The notes beneath the pieces were generated by a model that saw only the letters and a list, made by a program, of their open reading frames with translations, made no database searches and was not told where the DNA came from. The position numbers and the translations under genes were made by a program. A stretch of DNA of 64,000 nucleotides from CAXBDP01 sp964598395 (GTDB taxonomy: Bacteria > Bacteroidota > Bacteroidia > Cytophagales > Cyclobacteriaceae). Where the stretch lies: assembly GCA_964598395.1 (NCBI GenBank), contig CAZRBW010000002.1:1-64000 (forward strand). Reading direction: 5' to 3'. Below are positions 25,707 through 34,638 of the stretch, in pieces. Within the stretch, counting starts at the first letter, position 1, and the number at the start of each line of letters is the position of its first letter.

Positions 25707-27467
25707 TTATACAACTTCCTTGTACTGCATTTGATACAGGGTGTTATAAAATCCTTCCAATGTCAATAATTCATCGTGGGTTCCACGCTCTTTTATTTCA
25801 CCTTTGTCTAGCACTATAATTTGGCTTGCATGCTGTATGGTGCTCAACCTGTGGGCAATCACTATAGAAGTTCGGCCTTTCATCAGTTTCTCAATAGCCT
25901 CCTGTATCATCTCTTCTGTTTCCGAATCTACCGACGAAGTTGCTTCATCCAACACGATAATTTTAGGATTGTACACCATTGCTCGCACAAAGGAAATCAA
26001 CTGTCGCTGACCTACCGAAAGTGTCGCGCCACGTTCCATCACATTGTATTCGAACCCACCTGGAAGTCGCTCTATAAACTTGAGTGCGCCTACCAAGTCG
26101 GCTGCCTCCCGCACTTGTTCCATGGTGATATCCGGATTGCCCAATGTGATATTTCGAAAAATCGTATCGGAGAATAGAAATACATCTTGCATTACTACAC
26201 CAATATTTCTTCTCAATCCACTCAATTCGTAATCCGAAATATTTCTACCGTCTAATTTTATTTCTCCCTTATTAATATCGTAAAAGCGGCTGAGCAAATT
26301 GATCACCGATGATTTGCCAGCACCCGTAGCACCTACAAACGCCACGATTTCACCTGGCTTCACTTCAAAGCTTATATCCTTGAGCACATAATCCTCATCG
26401 TTGTAGGCAAACCACACATTATCGAATTGTACATGACCGTCGATCTTCTCGGGCACATAGGTTCCGTTGTTTGGCAAGTGCTCGTCGTTGTCCAGCAGTT
26501 TGAAAATTCGTGCCGAGCTCACCACACCTAACTGCAGTGTATTGTATCTATCGGCAATCAGGCGTATCGGGCGGAAAAACATCTGGATATACATGATAAA
26601 TGCGATCAGTACACCAACCGTAACTTCCTCGCCAATAACGGCTTTAGACCCAAACCATACGAGCAAGCCAATGCCCGCAGCTTGAATTACCTCCGCTACT
26701 GGGAAGTAAATAGAGTAATAAAGAACGGATTTCAAATTGGCTCTTCTATGCTCTCTATTGATCTCGTCGAATTTCTTATGTTCCCTTTTTTCGGCATTGA
26801 ATACTTGCACAATGGCCATTCCAGTAATGTGCTCTTGCACAAATGAATTGAGGTTGGAAACGGCATTTCGCACCTCATTGAAGGCGACCTTTATTTTCTC
26901 CTTAAATACATACGTACTCAAAATCAAAAGCGGAAGGGTACTTAAGCTTATCAGCGTCAATTTCCAATCGGTGTAGAACATCACGCCGAGGATAAAAACC
27001 AACTGTAGCAAATCGCCAATCATGGCAGCAAGACCTTCGGTAAATACATCCGAAAGCGTTTCCACATCCGAAATATTTCGAGTTACCAATCGGCCAATGG
27101 GTGTATTGTCAAAAAACTTTAGACGCAATTTAACCAGATGCTGGTAAAGCTTTACGCGAATATCTTTGATCACATGCTGACCAATCCAACCCGACTCGTA
27201 GGTATGGAGATATTGCACATAGGCTTGAAGAACCAAGGCCACAATCAACAGCACAATCATCCACACAAGCCCATCGTAATCGCCCACAGCTATGTAATCA
27301 TCTATAGCAAATTGGATAAGGAGTGGACGAGCTGGGCCTAATATTGCTAAAGCAAAAGTGAGGAAAATCAGCAGGTAGAATTTTCCTTTGTAGGGCTTTA
27401 AAAATCTGGCAAGACGGCGCAGAACACTCCAATCTATAATATTGCCGCTGACATTCTCTTTATCCAA
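25707..27467 (-). CDS. ABC exporter, fused membrane and ATP-binding domains (MsbA/LmrA type)
   Basis: 586 residues. Six membrane spans occupy about 25-320. The nucleotide-binding domain has Walker A GATGAGKSS, the signature LSVGQRQ, Walker B IIVLDEATSS and the switch HRLST. It would pump lipids, drugs or other hydrophobic molecules outward as a homodimer or heterodimer. It begins 2 bases after the truA stop and is the last gene of a thiolase-truA-exporter operon. A sense-orientation octamer lies at 26105-26112. Confidence 0.92.
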   Translation of the reverse strand: MDKENVSGNIIDWSVLRRLARFLKPYKGKFYLLIFLTFALAILGPARPLLIQFAIDDYIAVGDYDGLVWMIVLLIVALVLQAYVQYLHTYESGWIGQHVIKDIRVKLYQHLVKLRLKFFDNTPIGRLVTRNISDVETLSDVFTEGLAAMIGDLLQLVFILGVMFYTDWKLTLISLSTLPLLILSTYVFKEKIKVAFNEVRNAVSNLNSFVQEHITGMAIVQVFNAEKREHKKFDEINREHRRANLKSVLYYSIYFPVAEVIQAAGIGLLVWFGSKAVIGEEVTVGVLIAFIMYIQMFFRPIRLIADRYNTLQLGVVSSARIFKLLDNDEHLPNNGTYVPEKIDGHVQFDNVWFAYNDEDYVLKDISFEVKPGEIVAFVGATGAGKSSVINLLSRFYDINKGEIKLDGRNISDYELSGLRRNIGVVMQDVFLFSDTIFRNITLGNPDITMEQVREAADLVGALKFIERLPGGFEYNVMERGATLSVGQRQLISFVRAMVYNPKIIVLDEATSSVDSETEEMIQEAIEKLMKGRTSIVIAHRLSTIQHASQIIVLDKGEIKERGTHDELLTLEGFYNTLYQMQYKEVV

Positions 27468-27469
27468 TT

Positions 27470-28225
27470 CTAATTGTTCCTTTCAAGAAAAATAGCGGGA
27501 GGATAAACCACCCTTGTTAAATATAAACCATTTGGACTCGCTGCCTTTCCGGCTTCTTTTCGGTCTTTGGAGGCCAAAACATCTTTTACGTATTCGGGAC
27601 TTTGCTTGCCTTTGCCTACTTCCAAGCAAGTGCCGACCATTGCCCTTACCATGCCATGCAAAAACCTGTTTGCCGAAACATGAAAAACTATCAAAGAGTT
27701 TTCAATTTGCCATTCAGATCGGCGAACATCGCAAATATAATTGTTTACTTCGGCCTTGGCTCGGGTCAATGCTTCAAAATCTTGCCTACCTACAAAATTA
27801 CTAGCTGCGGAGTTCATTGCTTCCACATCCAGATAGTAGGGCACATACAACGCCAGATTCTGAAGAAATGGGCTTTGCTCAGTTACAATTCGGTATTCAT
27901 AAGATCGCTCCGTTGCGTCGAATCTGGCGTTTGCATTATCCCGCACCAGATGTAAAGCCTTGGCTCGAATGTCCATAGGCAATACCGCATTGAATTTATG
28001 CAGAGCATCTTTTGGCTCAAGCTCCCTATCTATATCGAAATGAGCAAATTGCTGCTGCGCATGAACACCAGTATCTGTCCGGCCACTTCCATGCACTCGA
28101 ATATTTTCCTTTAAAATTATGAATAGCGCTTCCTCAACTTTTGCCTGCACACTTATGGCATTACTTTGTAATTGCCAGCCATGATAATTTGTGCCTTTAT
28201 AGGCAAGTTCTAGGAAGTATCGCAT
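27470..28225 (-). CDS. truA: tRNA pseudouridine(38-40) synthase TruA
   Basis: 251 residues, full length. The catalytic Asp is in GRTDTGVHAQ near residue 52. YKGTNYHGWQ near the start and SANRFLHGMVRAMVGT are TruA marks. It isomerises uridines 38-40 in the anticodon arm of tRNAs. Its ATG overlaps the thiolase stop by one base. An octamer lies antisense in the last codons (27495-27502, encoding PPA). Confidence 0.96.
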   Translation of the reverse strand: MRYFLELAYKGTNYHGWQLQSNAISVQAKVEEALFIILKENIRVHGSGRTDTGVHAQQQFAHFDIDRELEPKDALHKFNAVLPMDIRAKALHLVRDNANARFDATERSYEYRIVTEQSPFLQNLALYVPYYLDVEAMNSAASNFVGRQDFEALTRAKAEVNNYICDVRRSEWQIENSLIVFHVSANRFLHGMVRAMVGTCLEVGKGKQSPEYVKDVLASKDRKEAGKAASPNGLYLTRVVYPPAIFLERNN

Positions 28226-29424
28226 TAGGCAAGGTTTTCATAAATGATGGCTGCACCTTGACCTACGCCCACACACATGGTTGCAAGTCCATATCGTATA
28301 TTTCTGCGCTTCATTTCATGTAGCAAGGTTGCCGATATCCTGCCACCGCTTGCGCCAAGTGGGTGACCAATCGCAATAGATCCACCATTCACATTGATGA
28401 TATCAGGGTTCAAATCCAAATCCCTCACACAAGCGATAGATTGTGCAGCAAATGCCTCGTTCAATTCCACCAAACCAATATCGTGCATGGTAAGCCCAGC
28501 TCTTTTCAATGCTTTATGGGTCGCTGGTACCGGGCCAATTCCCATAATATCTGGCGATACGCCTGCAATAGCTACTGAAACTACTCTTGCCATAGGTTTA
28601 AGGTTATACTTTTTAAGTGTCTCCTCATTTACAATAAGGCAGGCTGCTGAGCCATCGTTGATTCCCGATGAGTTGCCAGCTGTAACGGTACCTCCTTTTC
28701 TAAAGGCAGGTTGCAATTCGCCTAATTTGGCCAATGGAGAAAAGCGAGGATGCTCATCAATATCGAAGATAATTGGATCTGCTTTGCGCTGTGGAATGCT
28801 AACAGCAACGATTTCATCCTTAAATATTCCGGCCGCATGCGCTTCCTGATATTTTCGCTGTGAATTGAAGGCAAACTCGTCTTGTTCCTCCCGCGATATT
28901 TTCCATTGCTCGGCTACATTTTCGGCAGTTTCGCCCATACCAAACGGATGATGCAATTTGGATAGCGCAGGATTTGTAAATCTCCACCCAATAGTTGTGT
29001 CATAAATTTCCACATCTCTGCCGAAAGCCTGCTCCGACTTAGCCATTACAAATGGCGCTCGTGTCATGCTTTCTACTCCTCCCGCTATGAATGCCTCGCC
29101 ATCACCAGCTTTAATTCCGCGAGTAGCATCCATAATCGCCTGTAGTCCGGAAGCACACAATCTATTTACCGTAACGCCACCTACTGTTATAGGCATTTTA
29201 GCTAGCAATAAAGCCATTCTTGCTACATCTCGGTTATCTTCTCCCGCTTGGTTTGCCGCACCGAATATTACATCTTCCGTAGCAGCAGGATCAAAATTGG
29301 GATTGCGCGCAAGCAAACTTGAAATCACATGCGCGGCCAAATCGTCTGGACGTACGGAACTAAGCGTTCCACCAAACTTACCAACAGGAGTACGAATGAT
29401 ATCAACTATATATGCAGTATTCAT
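28225..29424 (-). CDS. Acetyl-CoA C-acyltransferase (thiolase; 3-oxoadipyl-CoA thiolase-like)
   Basis: 399 residues. The nucleophile Cys is in VNRLCASG, the general-base His in IGHPLGASGG and the second Cys in MCVGVGQG. GGVESMTRAPFVM and the N-terminal RTPVGKFGGTLSSVRPDDL are close to the PcaF/PaaJ branch. However, none of the other beta-ketoadipate or phenylacetate genes is nearby, so ordinary fatty-acid beta-oxidation is as likely. Two octamer copies (28887-28894 and 29078-29085) are in sense orientation. First gene of the operon with truA. Confidence 0.9.
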   Translation of the reverse strand: MNTAYIVDIIRTPVGKFGGTLSSVRPDDLAAHVISSLLARNPNFDPAATEDVIFGAANQAGEDNRDVARMALLLAKMPITVGGVTVNRLCASGLQAIMDATRGIKAGDGEAFIAGGVESMTRAPFVMAKSEQAFGRDVEIYDTTIGWRFTNPALSKLHHPFGMGETAENVAEQWKISREEQDEFAFNSQRKYQEAHAAGIFKDEIVAVSIPQRKADPIIFDIDEHPRFSPLAKLGELQPAFRKGGTVTAGNSSGINDGSAACLIVNEETLKKYNLKPMARVVSVAIAGVSPDIMGIGPVPATHKALKRAGLTMHDIGLVELNEAFAAQSIACVRDLDLNPDIINVNGGSIAIGHPLGASGGRISATLLHEMKRRNIRYGLATMCVGVGQGAAIIYENLA

Positions 29425-29485
29425 TTATTTTCGTTTTAGGTGCTAAAAATGGTTAAATTGCAGGCCAATTTATTCAGTCCTTATC

Positions 29486-29959
29486 ATGATACAAAGAATT
29501 CAAACCTTGTTTCTTCTCGGAGTTGTCATTTGCATGCTCGGCACATTGTTCGTTCCTATATGGACGAAATCCGATGTAGAAATCAATAAAATGATGGAAC
29601 TCACAGCCTTTTCACTAGACACTTATGAAGGTGGCCAGCAAACTGAGTCCAAAACTACCATCTATTTGGCAATACTTGCTATTGCGGCGGCAGCTTCTGC
29701 GGCATATTCTATTTCAAGATTCAAAAAGCGCTTTGTACAAATCAAGCTTGGGGCACTTTCTTCATTTCTTATGGCTGCCTTTTTACTTTCAGGACTTTAT
29801 GTTACAAGTCAGGCTGAGAAAATAATCGATCCAGCCTCGCAGGGTGAATACGTAGTTGGCTATTACCTTACAGCCGCTGCTTTAGTTTGCAATTTGCTGG
29901 CAAATAGATTTATACGACGCGACGAGCGACTCGTAAAATCCGTTGACAGACTAAGATAA
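29486..29959 (+). CDS. DUF4293 family membrane protein
   Basis: 157 residues with four hydrophobic segments (about 7-25, 56-75, 88-105, 128-145). The start MIQRIQTLFLL and the overall four-span layout fit DUF4293, a Bacteroidota-specific family of unknown function. It diverges from the thiolase gene and ends at a bidirectional terminator shared with dps. Confidence 0.82.
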   Translation: MIQRIQTLFLLGVVICMLGTLFVPIWTKSDVEINKMMELTAFSLDTYEGGQQTESKTTIYLAILAIAAAASAAYSISRFKKRFVQIKLGALSSFLMAAFLLSGLYVTSQAEKIIDPASQGEYVVGYYLTAAALVCNLLANRFIRRDERLVKSVDRLR

Positions 29960-29960
29960 A

Positions 29961-29987
29961 AAAAAGGGCTTCTATAGAGCCCTTTTT
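29961..29987. terminator. Bidirectional terminator between DUF4293 gene and dps
   Basis: AAAAAGGGCT (29961-29970) pairs with AGCCCTTTTT (29978-29987) around a 7-base loop. The A and T flanks provide U-runs in both directions for the two convergent genes. Confidence 0.85.
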
Positions 29988-30004
29988 CATTTATATTCAG
30001 TGGG

Positions 30005-30487
30005 TTATCCCATAAATGAGTTATACATCCACACGAGTTTTTCTTGTTCACGGATGTAGTCGCTCATTAGTGCATTTGTTCCTTCATCATCTGCCTCAGC
30101 TGATAATTCTAGCAGATCTCTTTGCTTTAATAAGAGTGCTTGAAGTGCTGCTAAAATACCTTTTACACATTCGTTTCCATCTGCCACATCTTTAATTTCC
30201 TTTACTGCAGATTTTTCAATGTACGCTGAATATGAATGCGTAGGTCGGTGACCAAGTGTAAGAATTCTTTCAGCCAATTCATCTATTTTCAGTTGAAGAT
30301 CATTGTAAAGCTCTTCGAATTTCAAATGAAGTTCGAAAAATTTTTGTCCACGAATGTTCCAGTGGTAACCTCTCACATTCATGTAAAATACCGAATAGTT
30401 TGCTAATAAGTCATTTAGTTTTTCTGCTAATAAATTTGATTTGTCAGTATCTAAACCGATCGATGTTAATTGCTTTTTAGTAGTCAT
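30005..30487 (-). CDS. dps: Dps-family ferritin-like DNA-protection protein
   Basis: 160 residues, normal length. The ferroxidase-site segments are present: YHWNIRG (His42) and the helix FFELHLKFEELYNDLQLKIDELAERI. RPTHSYSAY follows in the usual place. The protein forms a 12-subunit shell that oxidises and stores iron and protects DNA under oxidative stress. It begins 2 bases after the SGNH lipase stop. Confidence 0.93.
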   Translation of the reverse strand: MTTKKQLTSIGLDTDKSNLLAEKLNDLLANYSVFYMNVRGYHWNIRGQKFFELHLKFEELYNDLQLKIDELAERILTLGHRPTHSYSAYIEKSAVKEIKDVADGNECVKGILAALQALLLKQRDLLELSAEADDEGTNALMSDYIREQEKLVWMYNSFMG

Positions 30488-30489
30488 AA

Positions 30490-31200
30490 TTATCTATTTG
30501 TTTTAATATTATCTTTCAACGTATTCCAAACATTATCCGCCACAATTTGGTGTCCTTCAGCGGTTGGGTGAATACCATCTGGCAAGTTCAATTCTGGATT
30601 TCCACCAACCCCTTCCAGCAAAAATTCGATAAGCGGGAGGTTATTTGCTTCAGCCAAATCTGGATATAAGTTTCTGAATGCATCCGAATAATCTGCTCCC
30701 ATATTTGGAGGTACTTGCATCCCTGCCAAAATGATGGTTGCTTCTGGTTTTTCGCCTTTCACCTTGTCTATGATCGACTGTAAATTGAGCTTGGTTTGAG
30801 CGGGATCTATTCCACGTAAACCATCATTACCTCCCAATTCTAATACGAATACATCCAATGGCTGTTTCAAAATCCAATCCACCCTCGAATTACCACTGGC
30901 AGTAGTTTCTCCACTCACTCCAGCATTCACAACTCTATAGTTATAACCCAACGAATCGAGATAAGTTTGAATAATTGCAGGAAAGGCTTCTTCAGGCTCC
31001 AAACCATAGCCCGCTGTGAGACTATTGCCAAAAAATACGATAACCTGAGCATCCTCACTCCTTTGTTGAGATCTAGTCTTTTCCTCATTTTCAGCCTGTT
31101 TGCTTAAATTCTCTGTAGTGGGCGAATTTTCACAAGCTACATTTACCATCAAAACGAAAACGAACACCGCTCCCGTGAAGCTTCTAAGTAATTTTATCAT
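30490..31200 (-). CDS. TesA-like SGNH esterase / lysophospholipase, lipoprotein
   Basis: 236 residues. The signal peptide ends in a lipobox VNVAC (Cys about 23). The SGNH blocks are FFGNSLTAGYG (Ser nucleophile), the LGGNDGLRG block and DGIHPTAEGH. It matches the TesA/arylesterase group, which hydrolyses acyl esters and lysophospholipids in the periplasm. It is divergent from an ABC ATPase and a permease of the YbbA/YbbP type, the same neighbourhood as in E. coli. An antisense octamer is at 30633-30640. Confidence 0.88.
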   Translation of the reverse strand: MIKLLRSFTGAVFVFVLMVNVACENSPTTENLSKQAENEEKTRSQQRSEDAQVIVFFGNSLTAGYGLEPEEAFPAIIQTYLDSLGYNYRVVNAGVSGETTASGNSRVDWILKQPLDVFVLELGGNDGLRGIDPAQTKLNLQSIIDKVKGEKPEATIILAGMQVPPNMGADYSDAFRNLYPDLAEANNLPLIEFLLEGVGGNPELNLPDGIHPTAEGHQIVADNVWNTLKDNIKTNR

Positions 31201-31297
31201 TGTTTATATAATTTCGTAATTGATTTCACTGATTCTGCAATATATAAACCATTTCAAGGCCTGAATCGTTTTGCTTTGGAATTCCTTAGATAATAAT

Positions 31298-31993
31298 ATG
31301 ATATTAGAAGCTAAAAATCTGACTAAAACATACCCAACTGCAACGGGAAAATTAACTGTACTTGATAGTGTAAACTTCGGTTTAGAAAAAGGCGAAACGC
31401 TCGCAATAGTAGGCCCATCTGGTAGTGGCAAAACTACCCTTCTCGGCTTATGTGCAGGGCTGGATCGCTCAAGTTCAGGCTCATTAATCCTCAATGGAAT
31501 TAACCTTGACAACCTGAATGAGGATGAAAGAGCTGCCATTCGCAATAAATACGTTGGCTTTGTATTTCAGAATTTTCAGCTTATCCCTACCCTCACGGCA
31601 TTAGAAAACGTGATGGTTCCGCTAGAGTTAAGGGGTGATAAAAATGCCTACAAAGCTGCTGTAGAATGGCTCGGCAGAGTGGGCTTGGCAGATAGGAAAA
31701 ATCACTATCCGACCCAACTTTCTGGTGGCGAGCAACAAAGAGTTGCTGTAGCTAGGGCATTCTCAAATAACCCAGATATTTTATTCGCCGATGAGCCTAC
31801 TGGCAATTTAGATGAAGAAACAGGTAATATGATTGAGGATTTGCTTTTCACCATCAATCGGGAAGTCGGCACCACATTAGTATTGGTAACCCACGACTTG
31901 GATTTGGCAAAGAAAACTCAACGAATGATTCGCTTAAAAGGCGGTAAAATAGTTGAAGAAAAGAGCTTTAAGGAGGCTGTGACCGAAATTTAA
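31298..31993 (+). CDS. ABC transporter ATP-binding protein, YbbA/LolD type
   Basis: 231 residues from the ATG at 31298 (an upstream TTG at 31271 gives only a non-conserved extension). Walker A GPSGSGKTT, the signature LSGGEQQR and Walker B ILFADEPTGNLD are present. This is the MacB/LolD-like class that works with FtsX-fold permeases. The permease gene follows 4 bases later. It likely powers membrane-stress or lipid extraction work rather than import. Confidence 0.92.
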   Translation: MILEAKNLTKTYPTATGKLTVLDSVNFGLEKGETLAIVGPSGSGKTTLLGLCAGLDRSSSGSLILNGINLDNLNEDERAAIRNKYVGFVFQNFQLIPTLTALENVMVPLELRGDKNAYKAAVEWLGRVGLADRKNHYPTQLSGGEQQRVAVARAFSNNPDILFADEPTGNLDEETGNMIEDLLFTINREVGTTLVLVTHDLDLAKKTQRMIRLKGGKIVEEKSFKEAVTEI

Positions 31994-31997
31994 AGCT

Positions 31998-34529
31998 ATG
32001 GAAAGTAATAAAGTGAATTGGTCTTGGCTATGGAAAATGGCATGGCGAGACACGCGAAAAAATAGATCAAGACTTCTCCTTTTCATCTCATCAATTGTGT
32101 TGGGAATTGCGGCCATTGTGGCCATAAATTCCTTTGGCGACAACCTCACCAGGGAAATAAATAATCAGGCTAAAGAATTACTAGGTGCTGATTTGTCCAT
32201 TGAAGCTCGGGATGACAGCAGCTCGATTTACATTTCAATGCCTATTATTGATTCTGCAAAAGTGGCTGTTTTTGCCTCTATGGCTAGTTTCAGCAGTAAT
32301 GATGGTGCAAGGCTCACGCAGATAAGAGCGATGAAAGGTGCTTATCCATTTTACGGTCCTTTGGCAGTACAGCCCTTGGAAGCGCGGGAGGAATTTTTCA
32401 CAGGCCAAAAAGCACTTGTAGATCGAACGCTAATGATGCAGTATGACGCCAAAATTGGTGATTCTGTAAATGTTGGCGCGCTAAGTTTCGAAATTGTAGG
32501 GATTTTAGATGGTATTCCTGGGCAATCTGGCATTGTGGCAAGTGTTGCTCCAGCCGTGATTATTCCATGGGATTATCTAGAGGGCACCAAACTAATACAA
32601 AGAGGTAGCCGAGTAGAATACACCAGCTATTACCAACTTGCCGATGGCACTGATCCTGATAAATGGAAAGAAGAAAATAGAGAGGAGCTTCGCGACAAAG
32701 TACTCCGAGCGGACACCGTAGAAGAGCGAAAAGCTGATACAAATAGAGCCTTTGGTAATTTGAATAAATTCTTGGGCTTAGTAGCTTTTGTGGCCTTACT
32801 TTTAGGTTGCGTTGGAGTGGCTAGTTCCGTTTTTATTTACATTCGAGAGAAAATTGCAACTGTAGCAATTTTGCGTTGCTTGGGTGTATCTGGATTACAA
32901 GCATTTTTGATTTATGTAATCCAAATTGCGCTAATGGGATTAATTGGATCCATCATTGGTGCAATATTAGGGATTGGTGTACAACAACTCCTCCCGCTGG
33001 TTTTACAGGACTTCCTTCCTATTACAGTCGATACTTCATTATCTTTTCCTAGTATATTTTTTGGTATAATCACTGGACTCATTGTTTCAATTCTCTTTGC
33101 ATTACCTCCATTAATTCAGATTAGAAATGCGTCTCCTTTATTGACCATTCGTGCCGAATCTAGCAGCAAAGCAATAGAGAAAGATTGGCTTAATTGGTTG
33201 GTTTATACATTGATTGTAGGCTTTATCTATCTATTTGCTTACAACCAAATAGGACAATGGAGAGAAGCTTTCTTTTTCACTTTTGCGCTTTTAGTCGCTA
33301 TTGGCATCATCGCGTTGATTTCCAAGCTAGTGATGTGGTTGGTTCGCAAATTTTTCCCTGTTTCTTGGGGCTTTGTATGGCGACAAAGTTTGGCCAATCT
33401 GTATCGACCACACAACCAAACCTTGGTATTATTGGCCACTATTGGCTTGGGAACAGCCTTGGTAAGTACGGTATTTTATGTGCAAGATTTGTTGGTGGCA
33501 GAAGTAGAACTAAGCAGCGAAGATGAAAGGCCAAACTTACTGATGTTCGATATTCAAAGTAGTCAGTTGGAGAGTATTAAGCAATTGATGGAAGAAAATA
33601 AGCTGGAAGTATTGCAGTCGGACCCTGTGGTAAATATGCGCTTGCTCAAGATCAAGGATGTAACTCGCCAAATGGCAAGAGATGATAGTACCATCAGGAT
33701 GCGCGACGGCATTTTCACTAGGGAATACAGGGTTTCTTACAGAGATGAGCTTTCCGAAACAGAAAGCATTGTAAAAGGCGAATGGGTTGGAAGTTCCAAT
33801 CCAGGTGGAGTAATTCCAATTTCAATAGAAGAAGGCTTTGCAGGCTCAATGAAAGTGGATATTGGTGACAGTTTGATTTTTGATGTGCAAGGAGTGCCTA
33901 TGCTTTGCCAAGTAGCGAGTTTCAGAAAAGTGGATTGGAATCGTGTTTCATCGAACTTCCTTGTGACTTTCCCTGCTGGTGTATTAGAAAATGCTCCGCA
34001 GTTTCATATTATCACTACAAGAGTGCCTAGCCCAATGGTTTCAGCCAAATTCCAACAAGCAGTTGTTCGCAATTTTCCTACTGTTTCTATTGTGGATTTA
34101 GGGCAAATATTGGCAAGCGTAGAGGAAGTATTGTCCAAAATCGCCTTTGTTATTCGATTTATGGCGCTATTTAGCATTCTTACGGGATTAGTAGTTTTGA
34201 TGGGCTCTGTTACGTTATCGAAATTTCAACGATTGAAAGAAAGTGTATTGTTGAGAACATTAGGAAGTAGCCAAAAGCAAATCTTGACAATTACGCTTTT
34301 CGAATATTTCATTTTGGGCAGTTTAGCTTCACTTACTGGAATACTTCTGGCATTTGCATCTACAGCTATTTTGGCCAAATATAGCTTCGATTCCATATTC
34401 CAACCTGCGAGTTTACCTGTAGTGATTACCTATTTATTGATCACTTCATTAACCATGTTTATTGGCTACTGGAATAGTCGTGGTGTAATTGGAAGGCCAC
34501 CATTAGAAATTCTAAGGGCGGAGATTTAG
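31998..34529 (+). CDS. FtsX-fold ABC permease, YbbP type
   Basis: 843 residues. A first membrane span at about 25-45 precedes a large periplasmic domain; three more spans lie near 265-375, then two in the middle (about 400-455), one near 480 and three at the C-terminus (about 720-830). This ten-span layout with two FtsX domains matches YbbP. SGLQAFLIYVIQIALMGLIG and QKQILTITLFEYFILGSLAS are the FtsX motifs of the two halves. It pairs with the ATPase gene 4 bases upstream. Octamers lie in both orientations at 32384-32391 and 32991-32998. Confidence 0.9.
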   Translation: MESNKVNWSWLWKMAWRDTRKNRSRLLLFISSIVLGIAAIVAINSFGDNLTREINNQAKELLGADLSIEARDDSSSIYISMPIIDSAKVAVFASMASFSSNDGARLTQIRAMKGAYPFYGPLAVQPLEAREEFFTGQKALVDRTLMMQYDAKIGDSVNVGALSFEIVGILDGIPGQSGIVASVAPAVIIPWDYLEGTKLIQRGSRVEYTSYYQLADGTDPDKWKEENREELRDKVLRADTVEERKADTNRAFGNLNKFLGLVAFVALLLGCVGVASSVFIYIREKIATVAILRCLGVSGLQAFLIYVIQIALMGLIGSIIGAILGIGVQQLLPLVLQDFLPITVDTSLSFPSIFFGIITGLIVSILFALPPLIQIRNASPLLTIRAESSSKAIEKDWLNWLVYTLIVGFIYLFAYNQIGQWREAFFFTFALLVAIGIIALISKLVMWLVRKFFPVSWGFVWRQSLANLYRPHNQTLVLLATIGLGTALVSTVFYVQDLLVAEVELSSEDERPNLLMFDIQSSQLESIKQLMEENKLEVLQSDPVVNMRLLKIKDVTRQMARDDSTIRMRDGIFTREYRVSYRDELSETESIVKGEWVGSSNPGGVIPISIEEGFAGSMKVDIGDSLIFDVQGVPMLCQVASFRKVDWNRVSSNFLVTFPAGVLENAPQFHIITTRVPSPMVSAKFQQAVVRNFPTVSIVDLGQILASVEEVLSKIAFVIRFMALFSILTGLVVLMGSVTLSKFQRLKESVLLRTLGSSQKQILTITLFEYFILGSLASLTGILLAFASTAILAKYSFDSIFQPASLPVVITYLLITSLTMFIGYWNSRGVIGRPPLEILRAEI

Positions 34530-34638
34530 TGAGTGGTTTTACCAATCTTAAAATCATACAACCAAGAAGGTAAAAGTGATACTAAATTAGACTTCTGTTT
34601 CTTATATTGAGAAATATAATAGTCAACCTTCACTCTGT

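Noticed and set aside
28225..29424. Naming the thiolase pcaF/paaJ outright
   Set aside because: Sequence marks lean that way, but no beta-ketoadipate or phenylacetate gene is nearby.
31204..31545. Minus-strand ORF of 113 residues
   Set aside because: It is antisense to the start of the YbbA-type ATPase, whose frame has clear motifs.
34530..34638. Weak inverted repeat TTTTACC / GGTAAAA after the YbbP-type gene
   Set aside because: Long AT-rich spacer and no U-run, so not supported as a terminator.
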